Position numbers and translations under genes: made by a program
Shown: piece by piece, positions 35,333 through 42,846 of the stretch
Layout of the letters: each line of letters starts with the position of its first letter
How positions within the stretch are numbered: position 1 is the first letter of the stretch
Source: Chitinophagales bacterium
Lineage (GTDB): Bacteria; Bacteroidota; Bacteroidia; Chitinophagales; Chitinophagaceae
Length of the DNA: 64,000 nt
Reading direction: 5' to 3'
Assembly (NCBI GenBank): GCA_017303335.1
Contig: JAFLBK010000004.1
Location: 186,001-250,000 of the forward strand
Notes under the pieces: generated by a model
Told to the model about the DNA's origin: nothing
The model's input: the letters and a program-made list of their open reading frames with translations, nothing else
Database searches by the model: none

Positions 35333-36325
35333 TTGGCTACGAAGTTTTCCAAAGAAACGTATCTCTACTGGTATGAACTGATGCTGCTCCTGCGCCGCTT
35401 TGAAGAAAAGACAGGCCAGCTGTACGGCATGCAGAAGATCCGTGGCTTTTGTCACCTTTACATCGGCCAGGAGGCCGTTGCCGCCGGTTGTATGACAGCC
35501 ACCAACCCTGATGACAAATTCATCACCGCTTACCGCGATCACGGACTGGCTATTGCCAAGGGCATTTCGGCCAAGGCCTGCATGGCCGAACTCTACGGCA
35601 AGGCAACCGGGTGCAGCAAGGGCAAGGGCGGGAGTATGCACTTCTTTGGGGTAAAAGAGAATTTCTTCGGCGGCCATGGTATCGTGGGAGCACAGATCGG
35701 TACAGGCGCCGGGCTTGCTTTTGCCGAAAAATACCGCAACTCGAACAACGTGGTGCTTTGTTTCTTTGGCGATGGCGCCGCCCGCCAGGGAATGCTCCAC
35801 GAAACCTTTAATATGGCCATGCTCTGGCAATTGCCGGTGGTTTTCATTTGCGAAAACAACCAGTACGCCATGGGTACTTCGGTGGCCCGTACCAGTAATG
35901 TACTCGACATCTACAAACTGGCCGATGCCTATGATATGCCGAGCGACAGCATCGACGGCATGAGCCCCGAAAGCGTGCACAATGGCGTACTCCGTGCCGT
36001 TAACAGGGCCCGTGAAAAAGGCGGCCCTACTTTACTGGAAATTAAAACATACCGCTATAAAGGTCACAGTATGAGTGACCCGCAGAAATATCGCACGAAG
36101 GAAGAACTGGAGGAATACAAAGAAAAAGACCCGATCGAGCATGTACAAAAAATGCTGACCAGCCAGTTTAAAGTTACCGAGGCCGAAATTGAAGCGATCG
36201 TGGAAAGGGTACGGGCGGAAGTGGAAGAATCGGTAAAATTCGCCGAAGAAAGCCCCTGGCCCGATGATAGCGAACTGCTGAAGGATGTATACGTACAGGC
36301 GGATTACCCATTCATCGTAGACTAA
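35333..36325 (+). CDS. pdhA: Pyruvate dehydrogenase E1 component, alpha subunit
   Basis: The product has 330 residues if translation starts at the TTG at 35333 (ATKFSKETYLYWYELMLLLR). No ATG lies between the promoter-like TATCTTTG and the conserved N-terminus, and the open frame upstream overlaps the previous gene. Thiamine-diphosphate motifs are present: the GDGAARQGMLHETFNMAMLW region ending in CENNQYAMGTS, and KGKGGSMHFFG and YRYKGHSMSDPQKYR around the phospho-loop. It pairs with PdhB (22,140-23,123) to form E1 of pyruvate dehydrogenase. A TPR-anchor protein gene follows 41 bases later. Confidence 0.93.
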   Translation: MATKFSKETYLYWYELMLLLRRFEEKTGQLYGMQKIRGFCHLYIGQEAVAAGCMTATNPDDKFITAYRDHGLAIAKGISAKACMAELYGKATGCSKGKGGSMHFFGVKENFFGGHGIVGAQIGTGAGLAFAEKYRNSNNVVLCFFGDGAARQGMLHETFNMAMLWQLPVVFICENNQYAMGTSVARTSNVLDIYKLADAYDMPSDSIDGMSPESVHNGVLRAVNRAREKGGPTLLEIKTYRYKGHSMSDPQKYRTKEELEEYKEKDPIEHVQKMLTSQFKVTEAEIEAIVERVRAEVEESVKFAEESPWPDDSELLKDVYVQADYPFIVD

Positions 36326-36366
36326 TCAAATTTTCATTTTTAATTTTTAATTCATAATTATTTGTA

Positions 36367-37092
36367 ATGGCAGAGAAGCAAGCAACTGCAGTGCCCACCG
36401 AAACGGTAGAAGTGATCGAAAGAGCAAAGGATTTCTGGTCGAAGTTCAGCAAACCCATCATCATCGCTGGTTCAGCGATCATCTTGCTGGCCGGCGGCTG
36501 GTTCACGTATAAATACATGTTCCGGTTACCGAAAGAAAAAGAAGCCAGTGAAAAGATATTCCAGGCCGAAAGGCTCTTCGGCAATATGGCCGCGGCTTCT
36601 TCCTACGGAAAAGACAGCGTGAACATCGTACTCAACGGCGATAAAGCCACCGGCGTTACCGGTTTGCTGAAGATCATCAGCAGCTATGGCAGCACCCCGG
36701 CGGGCAACCGTGCCCAATACATGGTTGGAGCCTGTTACCTGCATTTGCAGCAGTACGACAAAGCCATCAAACACCTGAAAGAGTTCGATGGCAACGGCGC
36801 TAACCAGATACAAAGTCTTGCATACAGCATGATCGGCGACGCTTATGCCGAACAAAAAAAGAACGACGACGCCCTGTCGTACTACCAGAAAGCGGTTGCT
36901 TCGGCGGAAGGGTACGAGCTGTTTGCATCGGAAGCCCTGTTCAAAGCGGGCTGTTTCGCGGATGCCGTTGGCAAAAGCAAGGAAGCCATCAATCTCTTCC
37001 AGAAACTGCAGGATAACTATCCGGCCAGCCAGCGGGTAACTTCCGGCGACGCGGAGAAATATCTGGCAAAACTGGGCGTGATCAAACCATAA
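36367..37092 (+). CDS. Membrane-anchored TPR protein (YfgM-like)
   Basis: The 241-residue product has a short cytoplasmic N-terminus, one membrane anchor at about residues 37-55 (PIIIAGSAIILLAGGWFTYK), and a periplasm-facing helical domain. That domain has TPR units (ARYMVGACYLHL-type, SLAYSMIGDAYAEQKKNDDA, LFKAGCFADAVGKSKEAINL). The shape matches YfgM-type ancillary factors of the Sec/BAM route, but the role here is not established. ribH starts 2 bases after its stop, so the two are co-transcribed. Confidence 0.85.
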   Translation: MAEKQATAVPTETVEVIERAKDFWSKFSKPIIIAGSAIILLAGGWFTYKYMFRLPKEKEASEKIFQAERLFGNMAAASSYGKDSVNIVLNGDKATGVTGLLKIISSYGSTPAGNRAQYMVGACYLHLQQYDKAIKHLKEFDGNGANQIQSLAYSMIGDAYAEQKKNDDALSYYQKAVASAEGYELFASEALFKAGCFADAVGKSKEAINLFQKLQDNYPASQRVTSGDAEKYLAKLGVIKP

Positions 37093-37094
37093 TT

Positions 37095-37589
37095 ATGTCG
37101 GTTTTCAACCAGGACCTTATCCATACAACAGGCATCCAGCTACCGGCGGATGCCTGTGTTGTTATTGTGCGTACCGAATGGAACGCACCCGTTGTAAACG
37201 AACTGGAATCCGGAGCTGTGCGCATCCTGCGTGAATACGGAGTTAAGCACATCGTTCTTACGGTTCCGGGCGCTTTCGAGATCCCGTTCGCCATAAAAAA
37301 ATACGCCGAAACACATACTTCGGGTGCCGGTAAAGCAACGGCCTTCATGGCACTCGGATGCGTGCTACGGGGCGATACACCGCATTTCGAGTACGTTTGC
37401 AAAGCCGTTACCGATGGCATTGTGCAGCTGAACATGCAATTGCCGGTACCAACAATTTTCGGTGTGCTTACCGTGGATAACCAGCAGCAGGCGGATGAAC
37501 GCATAGGTGGTAAACACGGCCATAAAGGAGAGGAGGCGGCCATCACGGCGCTCAAAATGATGACATTGATTGATACCTTTACATCATGA
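37095..37589 (+). CDS. ribH: 6,7-dimethyl-8-ribityllumazine synthase
   Basis: The 164-residue penultimate enzyme of riboflavin synthesis. Motifs are RTEWNAPVVNELESGA near residues 26-41, VPGAFEIPFAIKK, the catalytic His97 in GDTPHFEYVC, FGVLTVDNQQQADERIG and GKHGHKGEEAA. Length is standard. It is translationally tight with the upstream TPR gene (2-base gap) and overlaps the following lipoprotein start (ATGA-type junction). Other rib genes are not in the window. Confidence 0.96.
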   Translation: MSVFNQDLIHTTGIQLPADACVVIVRTEWNAPVVNELESGAVRILREYGVKHIVLTVPGAFEIPFAIKKYAETHTSGAGKATAFMALGCVLRGDTPHFEYVCKAVTDGIVQLNMQLPVPTIFGVLTVDNQQQADERIGGKHGHKGEEAAITALKMMTLIDTFTS

Positions 37590-38038
37590 GCATGAAACAG
37601 ATACCGGTATACCTGCTGTTGCTGATCCTGGGCGCCTGCGGCGGCGAATCGGGCAGCAACGAAGAACCCGCGAAATTTGATTCGCTGACCCTGCACGACA
37701 GTCTGCCTCCCACGCACGACTCTACCTATATCCACCACTTCGGCGACAGCAAACTCGAAAAGCAGATCATCGACACCTTACGCAACCTTTCCTTCGTCCG
37801 GAAAAGCGATCAGTATATCGATTCGCTGACCAATCACCGCAAGGGAATCGCCTTCATGCTCGATGAAGGGAACAGCACGGCCGAGGAAATATCCGTGCAG
37901 GCCGGGTACAATGGCGATGAGCGTTTCGAAACGTATTACCGCTTCCTGGTGAATCCAAAAACCATGGCCATCTTTGTGTACGATCCGGTGACCGATCAAA
38001 AAATAACCATCCGGGACTATCTTAAGACGCAGAAGTAA
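37586..38038 (+). CDS. Small hypothetical lipoprotein
   Basis: This 150-residue protein of unknown function has a lipoprotein signal (MSMKQIPVYLLLLILGAC). A short acidic/Ser linker and a domain with KSDQYIDSLTNHRKGIAFML and NGDERFETYYRFLVNPKTMA follow, ending in VYDPVTDQKITIRDYLKTQK. No family is recognised with confidence. Its start overlaps the ribH stop and its stop abuts the next ATG, so ribH, this gene and the LutA-like gene form one transcript. Confidence 0.78.
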   Translation: MSMKQIPVYLLLLILGACGGESGSNEEPAKFDSLTLHDSLPPTHDSTYIHHFGDSKLEKQIIDTLRNLSFVRKSDQYIDSLTNHRKGIAFMLDEGNSTAEEISVQAGYNGDERFETYYRFLVNPKTMAIFVYDPVTDQKITIRDYLKTQK

Positions 38039-38761
38039 ATGAAAGTACAATTATTCATTCCCTGTTTTATCGACCAGTTGTATCCGCAAACGGCTTTCAA
38101 CATGGTGAAGGTGCTGGAAAAAGCGACCTGCGAAGTACTGTACAACACCAATCAAACCTGTTGCGGGCAGCCGGCTTTCAACGCGGGTTTCCGCGACGAA
38201 GCCCGTTCCGTTTGCAGCAAATTTCTGAAAGATTTTGAGGGAGCGGATTATATCGTTGGCCCGAGCGCAAGCTGTGTGGGCTTTGTGCGCAACTATTATG
38301 GCCAGCTGTTCGAAAACTCTTCCCAGCACAACCAGGTAAAAGACCTCGGGAAACGTATCTACGAGTTCACTGAATTTCTCACCGAGGTATTGAAGATCGA
38401 GAACTACGGCGCCGAATTAACCGGGAAAGCCACCTACCACGACAGCTGCGCCGCCCTGCGTGAATGCAGGATCAAGGAAGGCCCCCGCCGGCTGCTGAGC
38501 CACGTGAAAGGACTCGAACTGGTGGAAATGAACGACGTGGAAACCTGTTGCGGTTTTGGCGGAACCTTTTCGGTTAAATTCGACGCCATCTCCGCCGGTA
38601 TGGCCGACCAGAAAGTAAGCAACGCCCTGGCCACCGGCGCCGAATACCTCATCTCCACCGATATGAGCTGCCTTATGCAGCTCGAAGGCTATATCCGGGG
38701 TAAAAACCTTTCGCTTAAGACCATGCACATCGCCGATGTGCTGGCTAGCGGCTGGGAATAA
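38039..38761 (+). CDS. LutA/YkgE-type (Fe-S)-binding protein
   Basis: The 240-residue product has two cysteine-rich CCG domains: TNQTCCGQPAFNAGFRDEA with a downstream SASCVGFVRNYY, and TYHDSCAALRECRIKEGPRR with NDVETCCGFGGTFSVKF. This is the LutA (YkgE) layout, a subunit of L-lactate oxidation complexes that may bind a non-cubane Fe-S cluster. LutB and LutC are not adjacent, so the lactate role is inferred from family only. It is the last gene of the TPR-ribH-lipoprotein-lutA unit. Confidence 0.88.
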   Translation: MKVQLFIPCFIDQLYPQTAFNMVKVLEKATCEVLYNTNQTCCGQPAFNAGFRDEARSVCSKFLKDFEGADYIVGPSASCVGFVRNYYGQLFENSSQHNQVKDLGKRIYEFTEFLTEVLKIENYGAELTGKATYHDSCAALRECRIKEGPRRLLSHVKGLELVEMNDVETCCGFGGTFSVKFDAISAGMADQKVSNALATGAEYLISTDMSCLMQLEGYIRGKNLSLKTMHIADVLASGWE

Positions 38762-38821
38762 TCGATTACCCGGCTGATTTACTCAAACTATCCATCCGCT
38801 TTTTCCGTACATACCCGAAAC

Positions 38822-40120
38822 GTGTACGTGAAACGAATTATCTTCTTCGGCATCATACAGGCATTGCTGCTGTTATCCTGCAGGCAGGAATCCCGCGTTA
38901 TCGTACAAACGGGTTTTATAGACAGCCTGCTGGCGCAGCACGATACGCCGCAAATTCAAAAGAACCTCCGGGCAGACCTGCTTTTCTGGAAACAACGCAT
39001 CGATCCGGCCAGGCCCGGACTGGTGAGTGAATTACGCTACGCTTCCTGCCTGGTGCAGCAGTTTCAACTATTCGGGGATATACAGGATTTACTGGCTGCC
39101 GACAGTTTGCTGCGCAAGACCGATAGCCTGTATAACCACAAGGAAGCGGGTCCGGGTTTGGCCCTGATCAGGAACTGTATACTCAGGCATCGCTTTCGCG
39201 AAGCCGATTCCCTGCTGCAGGAAATAAAGAAAAGAGATATCAAACCATACGACGCGGCCAGCACAGGATTCGATGTAGCTTTCGAACGGGGCCAGTACCT
39301 GCTGGCAGAAAATGAACTTCGGAAACTGGCTGATCCCACCGACTTTGGCTACCAGTTCCGCAAGGCGAAAATGGCGCATTACAACGGAGAAATGGATACG
39401 GCCATCGCGGCGATGGAAAGGGCGGTGCTCCTGGCGGGTAATAACAGGGTATTAAAGCAAGCGGCACTAGCCAATGCCGCCGATCTTTCGTTACACAATG
39501 CCGACCCACAACATGCTTATGACCTGTATCGCCGGGCGTTGCTGGAAAATGGAACCGATCTGCATGCGTTCATTGGCATGGGATGGATCGCGTTGCTGCA
39601 CGATGGTAACGACAGCCTGGCGGAACGCATATTCCGTTTCGTGCAAACCCGTACACAGGCTCCGGATGTGTTGCTGAAACTGGAACAGGTGGCCCGGTTT
39701 CGGGGTAACGGCGAAGCCCGGCTACGCTATGCGCAATCTTTTGAACGTATAGTCAGCATGCCGGCCTACGGTGATATGTACAACAAATACCTGCTTGAAC
39801 ACTATACGGGTATATTGGATCAGCCGGCAAAAGCGACGGCTATCGCCAAACGGGAACTGCATAACCGCAGCACGCCCCAAACCTGGGCCTGGTATGTGTA
39901 TGCCTTGTACAGGAACCGGCAGGAAGCCGAAGCTCATCAACTGTATGAAGCGAATGTTGCGGGAAAACCACTGGAAGCGCTTGAATTATACTGGATGGGG
40001 CGGTACATGGAGGGAACCGGGAAAGGATACAACGCGGATCAATTCTATAAAGCGGCTTACCGGAACCGGTATGATCTCGGGATCGATATGCAGGATACGC
40101 TCGAACAAAAACGCAAGTAA
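38822..40120 (+). CDS. TPR-repeat lipoprotein (DUF4331/HupE-associated type)
   Basis: About 432 residues with a lipoprotein signal (KRIIFFGIIQALLLLSC). Two GTG codons (38822, 38828) can start it; the second gives the cleaner signal peptide. The body is a string of TPR-like helical repeats, for example RADLLFWKQRIDPARPGLVS, FRKAKMAHYNGEMDTAIAAM, YDLYRRALLENGTDLHAFIG and the conserved PQTWAWYVYALYRNRQEAEA and LEALELYWMGRYMEGTGKGY. In recall, this family member usually accompanies HupE/UreJ and DUF4331 genes. Those lie 3.3 kb away on the other strand. Function is unknown. Confidence 0.8.
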   Translation: MYVKRIIFFGIIQALLLLSCRQESRVIVQTGFIDSLLAQHDTPQIQKNLRADLLFWKQRIDPARPGLVSELRYASCLVQQFQLFGDIQDLLAADSLLRKTDSLYNHKEAGPGLALIRNCILRHRFREADSLLQEIKKRDIKPYDAASTGFDVAFERGQYLLAENELRKLADPTDFGYQFRKAKMAHYNGEMDTAIAAMERAVLLAGNNRVLKQAALANAADLSLHNADPQHAYDLYRRALLENGTDLHAFIGMGWIALLHDGNDSLAERIFRFVQTRTQAPDVLLKLEQVARFRGNGEARLRYAQSFERIVSMPAYGDMYNKYLLEHYTGILDQPAKATAIAKRELHNRSTPQTWAWYVYALYRNRQEAEAHQLYEANVAGKPLEALELYWMGRYMEGTGKGYNADQFYKAAYRNRYDLGIDMQDTLEQKRK

Positions 40121-40122
40121 CA

Positions 40123-40151
40123 GTTTCCCGGCAGTTGCGCTACCGGGAAAC
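40123..40151. terminator. Hairpin between convergent genes
   Basis: A perfect 9-bp stem (GTTTCCCGG / CCGGGAAAC) with an 11-base loop, placed right after the stop of the plus-strand TPR gene and before the minus-strand GldM-like gene end. It lacks a T run, so bidirectional termination is inferred from position. Confidence 0.5.
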
Positions 40152-40163
40152 AGGTTCCGGAGA

Positions 40164-40610
40164 TCAATACAACAACAGGTTCATGCCGGCGATGCTGCGT
40201 ACTTTCTTATCCGGACCGATCACTTTTACCTCATCAAAGATCACCCGGGTGCCGGGCATACACCGATCCATCAGGTGTTTGATGGGCTTGAGGCTGTTGC
40301 TGCTGATCGTTCCTTTTTCAACCCCGGTAAAATTGGCGCCGAAGAAATACACCGTGGCGCTTACCACCTTGAACTGCACATCAAACTCAAAATCATAAGG
40401 CATTTCGGCACGGCAGAATTGCTGGCTTTTAAAAACGATCGAACGCATTTTGCCGGGTTCATCTTTTTCCTGGAAGTTGAGTACAAGCGTTTTGTTTTTT
40501 CCAGAAACACCATCCGGGTGAACAGGCTCATTTACGGCATGAAAGGTTGTGGGGGTGGTGGCCGGCAGCGCTAGCGCTACGGGCAGCATGCATGCGAGGA
40601 AGATTTTCAT
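40164..40610 (-). CDS. Periplasmic protein with GldM C-terminal-like domain
   Basis: The 148-residue product has a signal peptide (MKIFLACMLPVALALPATT). A single beta domain then carries FDVQFKVVSATVYFFGANF, ISSNSLKPIKHLMDRCMPGT and RVIFDEVKVIGPDKKVRSIA. The last part, P-G-T/S-x-V-I-F-x-x-I/V-K-V-x-G-P-D, is what one sees in the final domain of GldM of the type IX secretion and gliding machine. The assignment is from recalled pattern only. A single free-standing domain cannot replace GldM; a binding or regulatory role is possible. Confidence 0.6.
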   Translation of the reverse strand: MKIFLACMLPVALALPATTPTTFHAVNEPVHPDGVSGKNKTLVLNFQEKDEPGKMRSIVFKSQQFCRAEMPYDFEFDVQFKVVSATVYFFGANFTGVEKGTISSNSLKPIKHLMDRCMPGTRVIFDEVKVIGPDKKVRSIAGMNLLLY

Positions 40611-40703
40611 GATTGATTATTTTGGGTGAACAAGCAGCCTAAAATAATATCCGGTTCGTGAAAGGAATGTTATACTAAACCCTTCGTTGCAGCCGGCAAC
40701 GCT

Positions 40704-41195
40704 TTACCCGTTTTCCTCCACCCGTTCGATCCGGCAGATATAACAGCAGGCTTCCGCGTTACGGGCATGCAGGTAGGCCACTTTCGGATTGGCTTCAAAG
40801 ATCTCCGGTATCAGTTCATCCACATCGGCATCGCCCACCAGCTTTGTGAAAACCATTTTCTGGCTCTGCGAATAACCGATCAGCGATAAAGGGAAATTTT
40901 CCTTATCCGCCTTGATCTCGGGCGGAAAGCGATAGATGTCTTTGTATTCTTCCACTTCATCGGCATGAATGAAAATGGGGCCGGGCTGGCTGAAGGCGTT
41001 GTCGATTTCAAACGGACTGTGCGATAATAAAAGTCGTTTGTCTTCCCCCACCGTAAAGGGCTTCAGTGAAACCCGGCAGGGACCCCGGCCTTTGGCTACC
41101 TGTTCGATTACTTCATGCCCGAAATCGTCTTTCCGTGTTTCCCGGATGCGTTTTGCATAGTCCGCCGTAAGCGGAACAATTTTGAATTTGTTCAT
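40704..41195 (-). CDS. DUF1203 domain-containing protein
   Basis: The 163-residue cytoplasmic protein matches DUF1203: a FKIVPLTADYAKRIR start, CRVSLKPFTVGEDKRLLLSH, NAFSQPGPIFIHADEVEEY, and YLHARNAEACCYICRIERV at the end. The family has no known activity. It lies between the GldM-like and Ada-type genes on the same strand without tight spacing. Confidence 0.88.
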   Translation of the reverse strand: MNKFKIVPLTADYAKRIRETRKDDFGHEVIEQVAKGRGPCRVSLKPFTVGEDKRLLLSHSPFEIDNAFSQPGPIFIHADEVEEYKDIYRFPPEIKADKENFPLSLIGYSQSQKMVFTKLVGDADVDELIPEIFEANPKVAYLHARNAEACCYICRIERVEENG

Positions 41196-41258
41196 CGATT
41201 TTCTTTTACAGTAAAATTGAAATAAGGGAGCGGAGATACCAACCCGAAACTTGCTGAC

Positions 41259-42092
41259 TTACTCTCCGGGGAAACATTTTCCGGCTTCCCAGCCGAGGAT
41301 CGCCGTTTTGCGTACAGTTCCCCAATGATAATCGCCGATGATACCCGACGAACGGATCACCCGGTGGCAGGGGATCAGGTAGGCAACGGGATTGGCGCCG
41401 ATTGCCGTACCCACGGCTCTTGAGGCTTTCGGGCGTTCTATATTCTCAGCAATGACCCCATAGGTGGATAGATTGCCAAACGGGATCTTCAATAACGATT
41501 CCCATACTTTTAACTGGAACGGGGAACCTTTCAGGTGCAGTTTTACCCGTTGCAGGTCGCTCCAATCGCCTTTGAAGAAACGAAGCGCATCCTGTTGCAG
41601 GATATCCGTCTTTTGCTGGAGGAGGGCCTGGGGAAACGACTGGTAAAGGGTTTTCAGTCCTTCTTCTTCGGTTTGTACAAATGCCAGCTGGCAGATGCCC
41701 TTGGCAGTGGAAGCGATGATGATATCGCCGAAAGGCGTTTCCGCGAAACTGTAATTGATCTGCAATGCTTCTCCTCCGTTCTTGTATTCACCGGGTGTCA
41801 TCCCTTCGATGCCGATAAAAAGATCGTGAAGCCGGCTGGTGCCCGACAGGCCGGTTTCGTAGCTGACATCGGACAGTGAAAGATCCTGGCGCAGCAATCC
41901 CTTCGCGTATTCCACACTGATGAACTGGAGGAATTTCTTCGGACTTACACCCGCCCAGTCTTTGAAGAGGCGCTGAAAATGATAGGGGCTCAGGTGAACC
42001 TGCCGGGCCACCGCTTCCAGGTCGGGCTGCTCTTTAAAATGGTCTTTTAAATAGCCGATCGCTTTTTCTATTCGTTCGTAATCGTTGATCAT
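41259..42092 (-). CDS. AraC-type HTH / methylated-DNA-cysteine methyltransferase fusion (Ada-like)
   Basis: The 277-residue product has two parts. Residues about 1-100 are an AraC-family DNA-binding region (AVARQVHLSPYHFQRLFKDW and VSYETGLSGTSRLHDLF). Residues about 110-270 are an O6-methylguanine-DNA methyltransferase with the acceptor Cys in PCHRVIRSSG and GTAIGANPVAYLI. It repairs alkylated DNA and may also regulate genes. The N-terminal zinc/phosphotriester domain of E. coli Ada is absent, as in many Bacteroidota proteins of this kind. Confidence 0.93.
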   Translation of the reverse strand: MINDYERIEKAIGYLKDHFKEQPDLEAVARQVHLSPYHFQRLFKDWAGVSPKKFLQFISVEYAKGLLRQDLSLSDVSYETGLSGTSRLHDLFIGIEGMTPGEYKNGGEALQINYSFAETPFGDIIIASTAKGICQLAFVQTEEEGLKTLYQSFPQALLQQKTDILQQDALRFFKGDWSDLQRVKLHLKGSPFQLKVWESLLKIPFGNLSTYGVIAENIERPKASRAVGTAIGANPVAYLIPCHRVIRSSGIIGDYHWGTVRKTAILGWEAGKCFPGE

Positions 42093-42152
42093 GATGCAAA
42101 GCTACGCAGAGGTATTGCTCAATAAAACCCGGAACTTGCGGAATTTGTACCA

Positions 42153-42845
42153 TTACAAGAACACACGCTGAACCGTCCAGTAAATGGCTACCAGTGCGAT
42201 CAGCGCCGATACGGGTATCACGATCGCCTTGTGATAATACTGTTTCCGGCCGAACCAGAGTCCAAACAGCAGGAAGGCGGCAAAGATAACCGTAGCCTGC
42301 CCGATCTCTACACCGAGGTTGAACATGAGCAGGGAACTGATGTACGAACTTTTCGGCAAACCCAGTTCACCCAGGGCGCTGGCAAAACCCATCCCATGCA
42401 CCAGCCCGAACAGGAAAACGATCCCGATCCTCGACTTCCGTAGCTGCGGCGAAAAGATATTCTCAAGCGCTACATAGAGTATCGATAAGGCAATAACAGG
42501 CTCAACAATAGCGGGAGAGGGTTTGAATACCTGGAACATGGCCAGACCAAGCGTAATGGAATGTGCAACCGTAAACGCGGTTGCCTGCCAGAGCACCGGC
42601 TTCAGTTTTGGACTCAGCAAAAACAAACTCAGTACAAAAAGGATATGATCGAAACCCAGCGGAATGATGTGCGTAAATCCCAGTTGCAGGTAAAGGATCG
42701 CCGCTTCGGTCTTGCTCAGCTTTTCCAGTTCCTGCACTGTGTCGTGTGCGAATGCGGGTTGCAACGCAAGCAGGGAGAGCAGCAGCAGCGCCGCCACTTT
42801 TCTCCCCGAATGCGTATGATATGGTTGTGACTGGTTCAGCATCAT
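42153..42845 (-). CDS. HupE/UreJ-family membrane protein
   Basis: The product (230 residues from ATG 42845) has a signal-like N-terminus ending in LALQPAFA. It has about six membrane segments with the family's histidine motifs: GFDHILFVLSLFLL, AFTVAHSITLGLAM and GLVHGMGFASALGELG. HupE/UreJ proteins are predicted nickel or cobalt permeases. The frame could start at 42878, overlapping the TonB receptor; the ATG at 42845 begins right after that gene's stop. It is in one unit with a TonB receptor, so outer- and inner-membrane steps of one uptake route are likely, but this is not proven. Confidence 0.9.
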   Translation of the reverse strand: MMLNQSQPYHTHSGRKVAALLLLSLLALQPAFAHDTVQELEKLSKTEAAILYLQLGFTHIIPLGFDHILFVLSLFLLSPKLKPVLWQATAFTVAHSITLGLAMFQVFKPSPAIVEPVIALSILYVALENIFSPQLRKSRIGIVFLFGLVHGMGFASALGELGLPKSSYISSLLMFNLGVEIGQATVIFAAFLLFGLWFGRKQYYHKAIVIPVSALIALVAIYWTVQRVFL

Positions 42846-42846
42846 G

